64,000 nt of DNA from UBA2227 sp036677505 (GCA_036677505.1 JAVBWK010000003.1:103543-167542); one strand, 5' to 3'; counted from the stretch's first letter, positions 51,087-59,549 are shown. Notes: a model not told the origin generated them from the sequence alone. Numbers and translations are program-made.

Positions 51087-51743
51087 ATGAAAGATATGAA
51101 AGTAGTCGTTTTTGATATGGATAATACCCTGATCGATCGTCAGGGAGCTTTTGTCCAGTGCATTCGCGATATGATTGAGGAAGATACAAAAAGCAAGATA
51201 TCAGATCATGATTTTGACCGTTTCATGGAAGAATTTCTGATTCTCGATAACAACGGTATGGGGAATAAGGAGATTCTTTTCAACTATTATATTGAATATT
51301 TCCATTTGGATTTGATTTGGAGTGTAATCACGGATCGTTGGGTTGATCGGTTGGCCGGATATATGAGACTGATGGATGATGCCATCGAAGTACTCGATGA
51401 GTTGTCAAAGAAGTATCGATTGGCTATTCTGACCAATGGGGATTCGGTATCCCAACGCGGAAAACTGAACACATTTCCGCATCTGAATTGGTTTGAGATC
51501 GTTATGGTCGCCGGGGATCATCCGTGGCCAAAACCGGATGTACGGATCTTTGAGTTGTTGTGTGAGAAAATGAATGTACTGCCATCAGAGGTTGTTTTTG
51601 TGGGAGATACGATCGCATCGGACATCGTCGGAGCAAAGAATGCGGGTATGAGGACGATTTGGGTGCAGCAAGATTCTAGACTGAATTCGGATCTTCCGGA
51701 TGTTCGGTTATATAAGTTGAAGGAAATATTGTGCGTCTTATGA
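51087..51743 (+). CDS. HAD family hydrolase
   Basis: A 218-residue HAD phosphatase with motif I VVFDMDNTLID (nucleophile Asp), motif II LTNGD, Lys in KPDVRIF and motif IV VGDTIASDIVGAKNAG. A helical cap (about 18-90) makes it a C1-type enzyme like YjjG or nucleotide phosphatases. The substrate cannot be told. It is divergent from the FUSC-type gene and is the last gene before the S10 operon. Confidence 0.88.
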   Translation: MKDMKVVVFDMDNTLIDRQGAFVQCIRDMIEEDTKSKISDHDFDRFMEEFLILDNNGMGNKEILFNYYIEYFHLDLIWSVITDRWVDRLAGYMRLMDDAIEVLDELSKKYRLAILTNGDSVSQRGKLNTFPHLNWFEIVMVAGDHPWPKPDVRIFELLCEKMNVLPSEVVFVGDTIASDIVGAKNAGMRTIWVQQDSRLNSDLPDVRLYKLKEILCVL

Positions 51744-51770
51744 CGCTTTTCTTTTGACTGTAAAAAAAAC

Positions 51771-51799
51771 TTGCATTCGGAGGGGCTTTGTAGTAATAT
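51771..51799 (+). promoter_or_regulatory. Promoter for the S10-spc operon
   Basis: TTGCAT (51771-51776) and TAATAT (51794-51799) are spaced by 17 bp. Transcription should begin near 51806, about 130 nt before rpsJ. A TTGACT at 51754-51759 lies further upstream without a well-placed -10 box. Confidence 0.68.
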
Positions 51800-51805
51800 A
51801 TTGTG

Positions 51806-51934
51806 GCATCCGCATGGACGTGCGAGGTTGCCGGCACACTGGAAGACGTTGTCATGGTACAGTGAGAAGCCGGGGAATTTGCATCGAGCGGAGTCTATCA
51901 TGGATATAGACGCAAGAGAACAGGAGGATATTCC
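51806..51934 (+). promoter_or_regulatory. Structured leader of the S10 operon
   Basis: The leader has a segment CGTGCGAGGTTGCCGGCAC with GTGC/GCAC pairing, similar to that seen before rpsJ in other Bacillota. A hairpin GTCTAT/ATAGAC (51893-51898/51906-51911) follows close to the ribosome site CAGGAGG. It may carry autoregulation by an operon protein such as L4; that is an inference. Confidence 0.55.
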
Positions 51935-52246
51935 ATGGCAAAGAATAGTATTCGCATTCGCTTAAAAGCTTATGAACACAGATCGTTGGATCAGGCTGCA
52001 CAGAAGATCGTTGTTGCCGCTAATGACCACGGTGCCAAGAAAGTGGTTGGCCCGGTACCGTTGCCGACCGAAAAACAAATTATCACCGTACTGAGAGCCG
52101 TTCACAAGTACAAAGATTCTCGTGAGCAATTTGAAATGAGAACACACAAACGTTTGATTGAGATCGTCGGACCGACCGCAGAAACGATTGACGCACTGAG
52201 CCGTCTTGAGTTGCCTAGCGGCGTTGACATCGAAATCAAGCTGTAG
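51935..52246 (+). CDS. rpsJ: 30S ribosomal protein S10
   Basis: S10 (103 residues; also NusE, an antitermination partner of NusB). SIRIRLKAYEHRSLDQAAQKIV, GPVPLPTEKQIITVLRAVHKYKDSREQFEMR and HKRLIEI are standard. It opens a run of 22 genes to the right edge of the window in the usual bacterial order, without terminator. AGGAGG precedes the ATG. Confidence 0.97.
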   Translation: MAKNSIRIRLKAYEHRSLDQAAQKIVVAANDHGAKKVVGPVPLPTEKQIITVLRAVHKYKDSREQFEMRTHKRLIEIVGPTAETIDALSRLELPSGVDIEIKL

Positions 52247-52263
52247 TCGATGGAGGTAACGTT

Positions 52264-52947
52264 ATGAAAGGTATTTTAGGTCGTAAGGCAGGCATGACAC
52301 AAGTGTTTACCGAAGAAGGTATCCTGATTCCGGTAACTGTCGTCGAAGTATTGCCGAATGTCGTATTACAAAAGAAAACTGTCGAAACCGACGGTTATGA
52401 AGCTATCCAATTAGGCTTGGAAGACGTCAAGACACAACGGGCTACCAAAGCGGAAATCGGTCATGCCAACAAGGTTCAGACTGCTCCGAAGAAGTATGTC
52501 CGTGAAATCCGCGGAAATGCAATGTTCAACTATGAAGTCGGACAGGAAGTCAAAGCCGATGTCTTCGCAGCGGGTGACTATGTCGATGTTACAGGCACTT
52601 CCAAAGGAAAAGGTTTTACGGGCGCTATCGTTCGTAACAACCAAAAGATGGGTCCCTCTTCCCACGGTTCAGGCCATCACAGAGGTATCGGTTCTTTAGC
52701 GACGATCGGACGTAACAACGGGATCATCAATAAGGGACGCATCATGGCCGGTCAAGAGGGCGGCTACACGACAACCAATAAAAACTTGGAAATCGTCAAA
52801 GTCGACACCGAAAAGAACTATGTATTAATCAAGGGCAATGTCCCGGGTCCAAGAAAAGGTCTTGTTGTCATTAAATCTGCTACCAAGAAGATTACACCGA
52901 CAACCGCAAAGAAATTAGTGGATCTCGCTGCAGCTAAGGAGGAGTAA
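52264..52947 (+). CDS. rplC: 50S ribosomal protein L3
   Basis: L3 (227 residues) is an early assembly protein near the peptidyl transferase centre. GILGRKAGMTQVF at the start, GKGFTGAIVRNNQKMGPSSHGSGHHRG as the long extension loop, and VLIKGNVPGPRKGLV near the end are typical. It follows rpsJ by 17 bp. Confidence 0.97.
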   Translation: MKGILGRKAGMTQVFTEEGILIPVTVVEVLPNVVLQKKTVETDGYEAIQLGLEDVKTQRATKAEIGHANKVQTAPKKYVREIRGNAMFNYEVGQEVKADVFAAGDYVDVTGTSKGKGFTGAIVRNNQKMGPSSHGSGHHRGIGSLATIGRNNGIINKGRIMAGQEGGYTTTNKNLEIVKVDTEKNYVLIKGNVPGPRKGLVVIKSATKKITPTTAKKLVDLAAAKEE

Positions 52948-52950
52948 TCA

Positions 52951-53580
52951 ATGTTGAAGTTAAATGTACTTAACCTTGAAGGTAAGCCGGTAGGTGAAAT
53001 CGAACTTGCTGCGGAAGTCTTCGGAATCGAAGTCAACAAACAGGCGATTTTCGATGCCGTAGTCATGCAACGCGCTTCCCTTCGTCAAGGCACTCACGAT
53101 GTTAAAAACCGTCGTGAAGTCAGAGGCGGCGGCCGCAAGCCGTGGCGTCAAAAAGGAACCGGACGTGCGCGTCAAGGTTCTATCCGCTCTCCGCAATGGA
53201 GAGGCGGCGGTATTGTGTTCGGTCCGACTCCGCGCAGTTACGCTTACAAGCTCAACCGCAAAGTCCGCCGTTTGGCACTGAAGTCCGCATTATCTCAGAA
53301 AGTTTTGGATAGCGCCATGCTGGTCATCAGCCATCTTGAGTTCGCTGCTCCGAAAACCAAGGATTTCATCAAAGTGATGGATGCCTTGAAATTAGAAAAC
53401 AAAACGATGTTCGTTGTTTCGGCTGAAGAAGAGTTCGACAACGCATTCCTGTCATTGCGCAACCTGCCGAATGTTATGCTGCTTTCGGTTGAAGGCTTAA
53501 ACGTATTTGACATCAGCAATGCCGATGTATTGGTCTTTACGGAAGCCGCAGCCAAATATGCCGGGGAGGTACTTGCCTAA
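52951..53580 (+). CDS. rplD: 50S ribosomal protein L4
   Basis: L4 (209 residues) lines the exit tunnel; in E. coli it represses the S10 operon. The tunnel loop with GGGRKPWRQKGTGRARQGS and SPQWRGGG is intact, including the Lys/Arg positions linked to macrolide response. The stop overlaps the ATG of rplW by one base (TAATG). Confidence 0.97.
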   Translation: MLKLNVLNLEGKPVGEIELAAEVFGIEVNKQAIFDAVVMQRASLRQGTHDVKNRREVRGGGRKPWRQKGTGRARQGSIRSPQWRGGGIVFGPTPRSYAYKLNRKVRRLALKSALSQKVLDSAMLVISHLEFAAPKTKDFIKVMDALKLENKTMFVVSAEEEFDNAFLSLRNLPNVMLLSVEGLNVFDISNADVLVFTEAAAKYAGEVLA

Positions 53581-53861
53581 TGAGTAACCCAAGAGACATT
53601 ATCATTCGTCCGATCATCACTGAAAAGTCGATGAAACTGACGGAAACCGATAACAAATTCACCTTCGAAGTTGCCAAGGGAACAAACAAAACTCAAGTTC
53701 GCCAAGCGATCGAAGCCATCTTCAACGTCAAAGTTGAACAAGTCAACATTCTCAATGTACGTCCGAAAGACAAGAGAATGGGCAAATACGTTGGTAAGAC
53801 CAACGCCGTCCGCAAAGCTATCGTAAAGCTGGCACAAGGACAAACCATCAACTTATTCTAG
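53580..53861 (+). CDS. rplW: 50S ribosomal protein L23
   Basis: L23 (93 residues) sits at the tunnel exit and docks trigger factor and SRP. RDIIIRPIITEKSMKL, FEVAKGTNKTQVRQAIEAIFNVKVEQVN and the short extension KRMGKYVGKTN are typical. The 65-bp gap to rplB holds only a short 5-bp hairpin and the ribosome site. Confidence 0.97.
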   Translation: MSNPRDIIIRPIITEKSMKLTETDNKFTFEVAKGTNKTQVRQAIEAIFNVKVEQVNILNVRPKDKRMGKYVGKTNAVRKAIVKLAQGQTINLF

Positions 53862-53926
53862 TTGCTGGTCACATATCGGAAGAAAACGCTATTTCCGGAA
53901 AAAATGCGTAAGGAGGAAAATTTCCC

Positions 53927-54763
53927 ATGGCGATAAAAGCTTATAAACCGACCGGTAACGGTCGTCGCGGAATGACTACTCTGGCGAATACTGAGTTGAC
54001 TCAACGTAATGAGCCCGAGCGTTCCCTGTTAGAACCGCTGAAAAGTAATGGCGGTCGCAATAATTTAGGTCGTATCACTACCCGTCATCAAGGCGGCGGC
54101 CATAAACGTATGTACCGCGTCATTGACTTTAAAAGAGACAAAGACAACATACCTGCAAAAGTAGCAACGATCGAGTACGATCCGAACCGTTCTGCCAACA
54201 TCGCATTGTTAAACTATGCGGATGGTGAGAAACGCTATATCTTAGCGCCGAAAGGACTGACTGTCGGAACAACCGTGTACAGCGGTCCCAATGCGGATAT
54301 CAAAGTAGGTAATGCCCTGGAAATGGGTCAGATGCCTGAAGGTACCGTCATTCACAATATCGAATTGAAACCGGGCAAGGGCGGCCAGTTGGCTCGTTCT
54401 GCCGGTGTATCCGCCCAGATTCTGGGTTCTGAAGGCCGTTATGTCATCGTCCGTTTGGGTTCCGGTGAAGTGCGCAAGCTCTTGTCGGTGTGCCGTGCAA
54501 CGATCGGTGCCGTCGGTAATGAAGATCACAACCTGGTCAATATCGGTAAAGCCGGTCGTACCCGTTGGATGGGCGAACGCCCGACCGTACGCGGTTCGGC
54601 AATGAACCCGGTCGATCACCCCCATGGCGGTGGTGAAGGCCGTACCGGTATCGGACGTAAAGCTCCGTTGACACCGTGGGGCAAAAAAGCCTTAGGTGTT
54701 AAAACCCGTAAGAAAAAAGCAGCGTCTTCGAAACTGATCGTTCGCGGACGTAAAGCTAAGTAG
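53927..54763 (+). CDS. rplB: 50S ribosomal protein L2
   Basis: L2 (278 residues) joins the subunits and is needed for peptidyl transfer. AIKAYKPTGNGRRGM, RHQGGGHKRMYR, GDKP-like ANIALLNYADGEKRYILAP and the MNPVDHPHGGGEGRTGIG loop with the conserved His are present, followed by a basic tail. Confidence 0.98.
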   Translation: MAIKAYKPTGNGRRGMTTLANTELTQRNEPERSLLEPLKSNGGRNNLGRITTRHQGGGHKRMYRVIDFKRDKDNIPAKVATIEYDPNRSANIALLNYADGEKRYILAPKGLTVGTTVYSGPNADIKVGNALEMGQMPEGTVIHNIELKPGKGGQLARSAGVSAQILGSEGRYVIVRLGSGEVRKLLSVCRATIGAVGNEDHNLVNIGKAGRTRWMGERPTVRGSAMNPVDHPHGGGEGRTGIGRKAPLTPWGKKALGVKTRKKKAASSKLIVRGRKAK

Positions 54764-54783
54764 ACGAAAGGAAGGAAACAGAC

Positions 54784-55056
54784 ATGAGTCGTAGTTTGAA
54801 AAAAGGTCCGTTCTGTGATGACTACCTGTTAAAAAAGGTTGAAGTCCTGAATGCGAAAGGCAAAAAAGAAGTTATTAAAACCTGGTCCCGCCGTTCGACC
54901 ATTTTCCCTCAGTTCGTTGAACATACCTTTGCGGTTTATAACGGTAAAGAACATGTTCCGGTATTTGTAACCGAGGATATGGTTGGTCATAAGTTAGGCG
55001 AATTCGTCCCGACCCGCAAGTATGGCGGTCATGGCGATGACAAGAAAGCGAAGTAA
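54784..55056 (+). CDS. rpsS: 30S ribosomal protein S19
   Basis: S19 (90 residues) lies in the 30S head with S13. SRSLKKGPFCDDYLLKKV, KTWSRRSTIFPQFVEHTFAVYNGKEHVPVFV and KLGEFVPTRKYGGHG match the family. rplV starts 10 bp after its stop. Confidence 0.98.
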   Translation: MSRSLKKGPFCDDYLLKKVEVLNAKGKKEVIKTWSRRSTIFPQFVEHTFAVYNGKEHVPVFVTEDMVGHKLGEFVPTRKYGGHGDDKKAK

Positions 55057-55066
55057 GGAGGATACC

Positions 55067-55402
55067 ATGGACGTTAAAGCAACTGCTAAGACCATTCGTG
55101 TGACTCCTCGCAAAGCACGTCTGGCATTAGATTTAATCAGAGGAAAAGATATCAAGGAAGCTGCTGCAATCCTGAAGTTCACACCGAACTCCTCAGCGAA
55201 AGCAACAGACAGAGTCCTGAAGTCTGCTGTGGCCAATGCGGTCAACAATCATCAGTTAAATGAAGAGAAGTTGTACGTGAAAGCCTGCTATGCAGATGAA
55301 GGCGTCGTGTTAAAACGGTTTATGCCGAGAGCCAAAGGTTCTGCCGCATCAATATTCAAACGCACCAGTCACATCACTGTCATCGTGGCTGAACGCGAAT
55401 AG
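55067..55402 (+). CDS. rplV: 50S ribosomal protein L22
   Basis: L22 (111 residues) lines the exit tunnel opposite L4. VKATAKTIRVTPRKARLALDLIRGK, VANAVNNHQL and the beta-hairpin RFMPRAKGSAASIFKRTSHITVIV are typical. The ATG at 55067 with AAGGAGG is chosen; an in-frame start 45 bp upstream would lie inside rpsS. Confidence 0.97.
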   Translation: MDVKATAKTIRVTPRKARLALDLIRGKDIKEAAAILKFTPNSSAKATDRVLKSAVANAVNNHQLNEEKLYVKACYADEGVVLKRFMPRAKGSAASIFKRTSHITVIVAERE

Positions 55403-55413
55403 GAGGAAGTACT

Positions 55414-56193
55414 ATGGGTCAAAAAGTAAGTCCTGTCGGATTGCGTATCGGCGTCATCCGTGATTGGGAAGCAAGATGGTTTGCTGAAAAAGAATTCGGC
55501 AACCTGTTAATTGAAGATGTTAAAGTCCGTGAGTTTATTTTCGAGACGCTCAAAGGAGCCGGTGTATCCCGTGTTGAAATCGAACGTTCCAAAAACCGTG
55601 TCGAACTGATCATTCGTACAGCTCGTCCGGGCATGGTTATCGGTAACAATGGTGAGAACGCCGAAAACCTGAAGAAGAAAATCGAAAAAATGACCGCTGG
55701 CAAGTCCGTCCACATCCGTGTGGTTGAAATTGCCAATCCGGATCTGGATGCCTACTTGGTCGCTCGTTCAATTGCTGAGCAGCTTGAGCAACGTGCATCA
55801 TTCAGAACCGCACAAAAGAAAGCCATCCAAAAAACGATGCGTGCAGGAGCCAAAGGTATTAAGACCATGGTTTCCGGTCGTTTGGGCGGCAATGATATCG
55901 CGCGCAGCGAAGGTTATGCTGAAGGGATCGTACCGTTGCATACCTTACGTTCGGATATCGATTTTGCTATCGCAGAAGCGCACACGACTTACGGTCGTCT
56001 GGGCGTAAAAGTCTGGATTTGCCGTGGCGAAGTGTTACCAGGTCAAATGGTCACCGAGCCGGAAGCTCCGAAGTTCAATCCGAACGAACGTCAAAGACGC
56101 CGTCCGGACAAAGGACGTCCGGATCGCCGTCCGCGCGGTAATACCAGAGATGCCGGTGCAGCTTCCGATAAAAACGTTGAAGGAGGTAATTAA
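55414..56193 (+). CDS. rpsC: 30S ribosomal protein S3 with long basic tail
   Basis: S3 (259 residues) lies at the mRNA entry. The N-terminal part (GQKVSPVGLRIGVIRDWEARWF), the KH domain with VIGNNGENAENLKKKI, and GRLGGNDIARSEGY, TTYGRLGVKVWI are typical. After the usual end near residue 215 there is a charged, Arg/Pro/Gly-rich tail of about 40 residues (RQRRRPDKGRPDRRPRGN), probably disordered and RNA-binding; B. subtilis S3 has 218 residues. Confidence 0.97.
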   Translation: MGQKVSPVGLRIGVIRDWEARWFAEKEFGNLLIEDVKVREFIFETLKGAGVSRVEIERSKNRVELIIRTARPGMVIGNNGENAENLKKKIEKMTAGKSVHIRVVEIANPDLDAYLVARSIAEQLEQRASFRTAQKKAIQKTMRAGAKGIKTMVSGRLGGNDIARSEGYAEGIVPLHTLRSDIDFAIAEAHTTYGRLGVKVWICRGEVLPGQMVTEPEAPKFNPNERQRRRPDKGRPDRRPRGNTRDAGAASDKNVEGGN

Positions 56194-56195
56194 TC

Positions 56196-56612
56196 ATGTT
56201 AATGCCGAATCGAACGAAATACAGAAGACCTCACCGCGTAAGTCATGAAGGGCGTTCAAAAGCCGGTCGTGAAGTCGTTTTTGGTGAATATGGATTAGTT
56301 GCTGAGTCGGGTGCTTATGTAAGCAACCGTCAGATCGAGTCTGCGCGTATCGCGATGACTCGTTATATGAAGCGTGGCGGCCAAGTGTGGATCAAGATTT
56401 TCCCGCATATGGCAATCACAAGAAAACCGCTGGAAGTGCGGATGGGTTCAGGTAAAGGTGCTCCGGAAGGTTGGGTCGCCGTTATTCAGCCCGGACGTGT
56501 CCTGTTTGAAATCGGCGGTGTTGAAGAAGCCGTAGCGAAAGAAGCTTTCCGCTTGGCATCTCATAAACTTCCGATCAAAACGAAGTTTGTCCGTAAAGGC
56601 GAGGAGGAATAA
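56196..56612 (+). CDS. rplP: 50S ribosomal protein L16
   Basis: L16 (138 residues) helps place A-site tRNA. MLMPNRTKYRRPHRVSHEGRS, FGEYGLVAE, GGQVWIKIFPHMAITRKP and MGSGKGAPEGWVAVI are typical. It starts 2 bp after rpsC. Confidence 0.97.
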   Translation: MLMPNRTKYRRPHRVSHEGRSKAGREVVFGEYGLVAESGAYVSNRQIESARIAMTRYMKRGGQVWIKIFPHMAITRKPLEVRMGSGKGAPEGWVAVIQPGRVLFEIGGVEEAVAKEAFRLASHKLPIKTKFVRKGEEE

Positions 56613-56614
56613 GC

Positions 56615-56815
56615 ATGTTGGTAAAAGAAATACGCGAAAAAAGCAATGTCGAATTGCTTCAGGAAATCGATTCTTTGAAAGAGGAATTATTTAACCTGCG
56701 CTTTCAGCAAGCAACCGGCCAATTGTCCAACTCCGCCCGCATTAAGACAGTACGCAAAACCATTGCGCGTATTAAAACGGTAATCACTGAGCGTTCGCTT
56801 AGTGGTCAACAATAG
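56615..56815 (+). CDS. rpmC: 50S ribosomal protein L29
   Basis: L29 (66 residues) is a two-helix protein at the tunnel exit. KEIREKSNVELLQEIDSLKEELFNLRFQQATGQLSN and RIKTVRKTIARIKTV match the family. It starts 2 bp after the rplP stop. Confidence 0.96.
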   Translation: MLVKEIREKSNVELLQEIDSLKEELFNLRFQQATGQLSNSARIKTVRKTIARIKTVITERSLSGQQ

Positions 56816-56827
56816 GAGGTCACTAAT

Positions 56828-57088
56828 ATGGAAAGATCGAATCGCAAAGTTTACCGCGGTAAAGTTGTCTCCGATGTGATGGATAAGACGGTCGTCGTCG
56901 AAGTCACTACATCCAAAAGACATCCGTTGTATGGTAAGCGTGTTAAATATTCAAAGAAATTCAAGGCTCATGATGAGTTAAACGAAGCAAAAGTCAACGA
57001 TATCGTTGAAATCATGGAAACACGTCCGTTATCCGCAACCAAACGTTTCCGCATCGTTAAAATCGTCGAAAAAGCCGTCATTCTTTAG
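56828..57088 (+). CDS. rpsQ: 30S ribosomal protein S17
   Basis: S17 (86 residues) is an OB-fold primary binding protein. RKVYRGKVVSDVMDKTVVVEV, HPLYGKRVKYSKKFKAHDE and MKTRPLSATKRFR-type METRPLSATKRFRIV are present. AGGAGGT precedes the ATG. Confidence 0.97.
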   Translation: MERSNRKVYRGKVVSDVMDKTVVVEVTTSKRHPLYGKRVKYSKKFKAHDELNEAKVNDIVEIMETRPLSATKRFRIVKIVEKAVIL

Positions 57089-57102
57089 GTGGAGGGCTAG
57101 TT

Positions 57103-57471
57103 ATGATTCAAAACGAAACCAGATGCCGGGTAGCCGACAATACCGGTGCCAAAGAAGTGTTAGTCATTCGCTGTTTGGGCGGAAGCCGCCGTCGCACATC
57201 CAATATCGGTGACATCGTCGTATGTACCGTCAAGGAAGCTACTGCGGGCGGAACCGTGAAAAAGGGCGATGTCGTCAAGGCTGTTGTCGTGCGCACTAAA
57301 TATGGTGTACGTCGCGAAAACGGTTCTTACATCAAATTCGATGACAATGCGGTCGTCATCATCAAAGAAGACAATACGCCAAAAGGAACCCGTATCTTCG
57401 GACCTGTGGCAAGAGAACTCCGTGACAAAGATTTCATGAAAATCGTATCTTTGGCTCCGGAAGTGTTATAG
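57103..57471 (+). CDS. rplN: 50S ribosomal protein L14
   Basis: L14 (122 residues) lies at the subunit interface. MIQNETRCRVADNTGAKEVLVIRCLGG, GDIVVCTVKEA, VVVRTKYGVRR and GTRIFGPVARELR match. GGTGGAGG is the ribosome site. Confidence 0.98.
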   Translation: MIQNETRCRVADNTGAKEVLVIRCLGGSRRRTSNIGDIVVCTVKEATAGGTVKKGDVVKAVVVRTKYGVRRENGSYIKFDDNAVVIIKEDNTPKGTRIFGPVARELRDKDFMKIVSLAPEVL

Positions 57472-57483
57472 GAGGTGACATCA

Positions 57484-57792
57484 ATGAAAATCAAAAAAGG
57501 CGATAAGGTAAAAGTCATTACCGGTGCTAGCAAAGGTGTTATCGGCGAAGTCACAGCCGTTTTCCCGAAAGACGAAAAAGTCATCGTCGAGGGTGTTAAT
57601 TTAGCTAAGAAACATTTAAAGCCGACCCAAGCCAATCCGGATGGTGGCATCGTTGAAAAAGAAGCTCCGATCCATGTGTCCAACGTCATGTTGTACGATG
57701 CAAAGAGCAAAAAAGTCAGCCGCGTCGGATTTAAGGAAATCAAAGGCAAAAAGACCCGTGTCTATAAAAAGACCGGTGTCGCAGTGAAGTAA
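57484..57792 (+). CDS. rplX: 50S ribosomal protein L24
   Basis: L24 (102 residues) is an assembly initiator with a KOW motif: MKIKKGDKVKVITGASKGVIGEV. GVNLAKKHLKPTQANPDGGIVEKEAPIHVSNV follows. The ATG at 57484 with GGAGGTGA is preferred to an in-frame upstream ATG-like codon that overlaps the ribosome site. Confidence 0.97.
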   Translation: MKIKKGDKVKVITGASKGVIGEVTAVFPKDEKVIVEGVNLAKKHLKPTQANPDGGIVEKEAPIHVSNVMLYDAKSKKVSRVGFKEIKGKKTRVYKKTGVAVK

Positions 57793-57808
57793 AGGAGGAA
57801 GCAAAACG

Positions 57809-58351
57809 ATGAACCGTCTGAATGAAAAATATAAGACGGAGGTTGTACCGGCATTAGTCAAGAAATTCGACTACAGTTCGGTTATGCAAGCTCCGAAAGT
57901 CTTAAAAATCGTAATCAACATGGGTGTGGGTGATGCTATTGCCAATCCGAAAGCATTGGAAGAAGCCGTTGCCGAACTGACTCAGATCGCCGGTCAAAAA
58001 CCGGTCATCACCAAAGCCAAGAAATCCGTTGCGAACTTCAAATTACGCGAAGGTATGTCAATCGGATGTAAGGTTACGTTGCGTGGCGAAAGAATGTACT
58101 CATTCTTCGATAAACTGGTCAACATCGGTTTACCGCGTGTCCGCGATTTCCGTGGTGTAAGTTCCAGTGCCTTCGATGGTCGCGGCAACTATACCTTGGG
58201 TGTCAAGGAGCAGTTGATTTTCCCGGAAATCAATTATGATAAGGTCAATCGTGTACGCGGTATGGATATCGTTATCGTTACCAGCGCTAACACGGATGAA
58301 GAAGCACGTGCATTGCTGCAGCTGATGGGCATGCCGTTTGAGAAGAAGTAG
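57809..58351 (+). CDS. rplE: 50S ribosomal protein L5
   Basis: L5 (180 residues) binds 5S rRNA and contacts P-site tRNA. LNEKYKTEVVPALVKKF, KIVINMGVGDA, LREGMSIGCKVTLRGERMY and LPRVRDFRGVSSSAFDGRGNYTLGVKEQLIFPEI are typical. Confidence 0.98.
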   Translation: MNRLNEKYKTEVVPALVKKFDYSSVMQAPKVLKIVINMGVGDAIANPKALEEAVAELTQIAGQKPVITKAKKSVANFKLREGMSIGCKVTLRGERMYSFFDKLVNIGLPRVRDFRGVSSSAFDGRGNYTLGVKEQLIFPEINYDKVNRVRGMDIVIVTSANTDEEARALLQLMGMPFEKK

Positions 58352-58363
58352 GAGGACTGAAAC

Positions 58364-58549
58364 ATGGCAAAAAAATCAATGATCAATAAGCAGCAACGTC
58401 CTCAAAAATTCCAAGTTCGCGAGTATACCCGTTGTGAGCGCTGCGGTCGTCCGCATGCCGTATTGCAAAAATTCCAGTTATGCCGTATTTGCTTCCGTGA
58501 GTTGGCTTACAAAGGCCAAATCCCGGGTGTCAAAAAGGCAAGCTGGTAG
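58364..58549 (+). CDS. rpsN: 30S ribosomal protein S14, zinc-binding short form
   Basis: S14 type Z (61 residues) with a zinc site of two CxxC pairs (CERC and CRIC). MAKKSMINKQQRPQKFQVREYTR is the start and GVKKASW the usual end. Presence of the zinc form at this spc position is normal for Gram-positives. Confidence 0.97.
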   Translation: MAKKSMINKQQRPQKFQVREYTRCERCGRPHAVLQKFQLCRICFRELAYKGQIPGVKKASW

Positions 58550-58572
58550 AACGACGGAAGGAGGAACCAGTC

Positions 58573-58971
58573 ATGATGAATATTACAGATCCGATTGCTG
58601 ATATGCTGACAAGAATTCGTAACGCTGTTCAGGCACGTCACGAAGTTGTCGACATTCCGGCAAGCAGAGAAAAAGTAGAAATCGCTAAGATTTTGAAACA
58701 AGAAGGTTTCATTACGGATTTCAGTGTCAGTGGCGATGTCAAGAAAACTCTTACCGTCACCTTGAAATACGGTCCGAACAATGAGAAAGTCATCAGCGGT
58801 ATTAAGCGCATTTCCAAACCGGGGCTGCGTGTATATGCCGAAGTCGATAAACTGCCTCGTGTATTGAATGGTTTAGGCATCGCCATCATTTCCACATCTT
58901 CAGGTCTTCTGACAGATAAGGATGCCAGAAAGAAACATGTCGGTGGCGAAGTTGTCGCCTATGTTTGGTAA
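58573..58971 (+). CDS. rpsH: 30S ribosomal protein S8
   Basis: S8 (132 residues) is a central-domain assembly protein; in E. coli it represses the spc operon. ITDPIADMLTRIRNAVQARH, the RISKPGLRVY segment and GLGIAIISTSSGLLTD match. AAGGAGG lies before the double ATG. Confidence 0.97.
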   Translation: MMNITDPIADMLTRIRNAVQARHEVVDIPASREKVEIAKILKQEGFITDFSVSGDVKKTLTVTLKYGPNNEKVISGIKRISKPGLRVYAEVDKLPRVLNGLGIAIISTSSGLLTDKDARKKHVGGEVVAYVW

Positions 58972-58982
58972 GGAGCTAAATC

Positions 58983-59528
58983 ATGTCACGTATCGGTAAT
59001 AAAGCGATTACCATTCCCAGCGGTGTCGAAGTCACGATCAGCGCTGCGAATGAAGTGACGGTCAAAGGACCGAAAGGTACATTGACCCGTCAATTTAGTC
59101 CGGAATTGGCTATTGCGATCAACGAAGGTATCCTGACCGTAGCCCGTCCGAATGATCAGAAGCATATCAAGCAACTGCACGGTACAACCCGCGCATTGCT
59201 GAATAACATGATCGAAGGGGTTACCAAAGGATTTGTCCGCCAATTGGAGTTGGTCGGTATCGGTTATCGCGCAGCCTTAAACGGAGGCAAATTAGTATTG
59301 AACGTCGGTTATTCTCATCCGGTTGAATTTGTTTTGGAACCGGGAGTCAATATCACCGTCGCAAAACCGACCGAAATATCGGTCGATGGTATCGACAAGC
59401 AACGTGTCGGTGAGTGGGCTGCGAATATTCGTGCCGTACGCGCACCTGAACCGTATCTTGGAAAAGGTATCAAGTATAAGAATGAAATCATCCGTCGCAA
59501 AGAAGGCAAGACGGCTGGTAAGAAATAG
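58983..59528 (+). CDS. rplF: 50S ribosomal protein L6
   Basis: L6 (181 residues) lies near the sarcin-ricin loop. SRIGNKAITIPSGVEV, VKGPKGTLTRQF, GFVRQLELVGIGYRA and APEPYLGKGIKYKNEIIRRKEGK at the end are typical. Confidence 0.98.
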   Translation: MSRIGNKAITIPSGVEVTISAANEVTVKGPKGTLTRQFSPELAIAINEGILTVARPNDQKHIKQLHGTTRALLNNMIEGVTKGFVRQLELVGIGYRAALNGGKLVLNVGYSHPVEFVLEPGVNITVAKPTEISVDGIDKQRVGEWAANIRAVRAPEPYLGKGIKYKNEIIRRKEGKTAGKK

Positions 59529-59549
59529 TGGGAAAGGAGATATTGAACT

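Noticed and set aside
53862..53926. Regulatory hairpin between rplW and rplB
   Set aside because: Only a 5-bp CGGAA/TTCCG pairing is present; too short to support a call.
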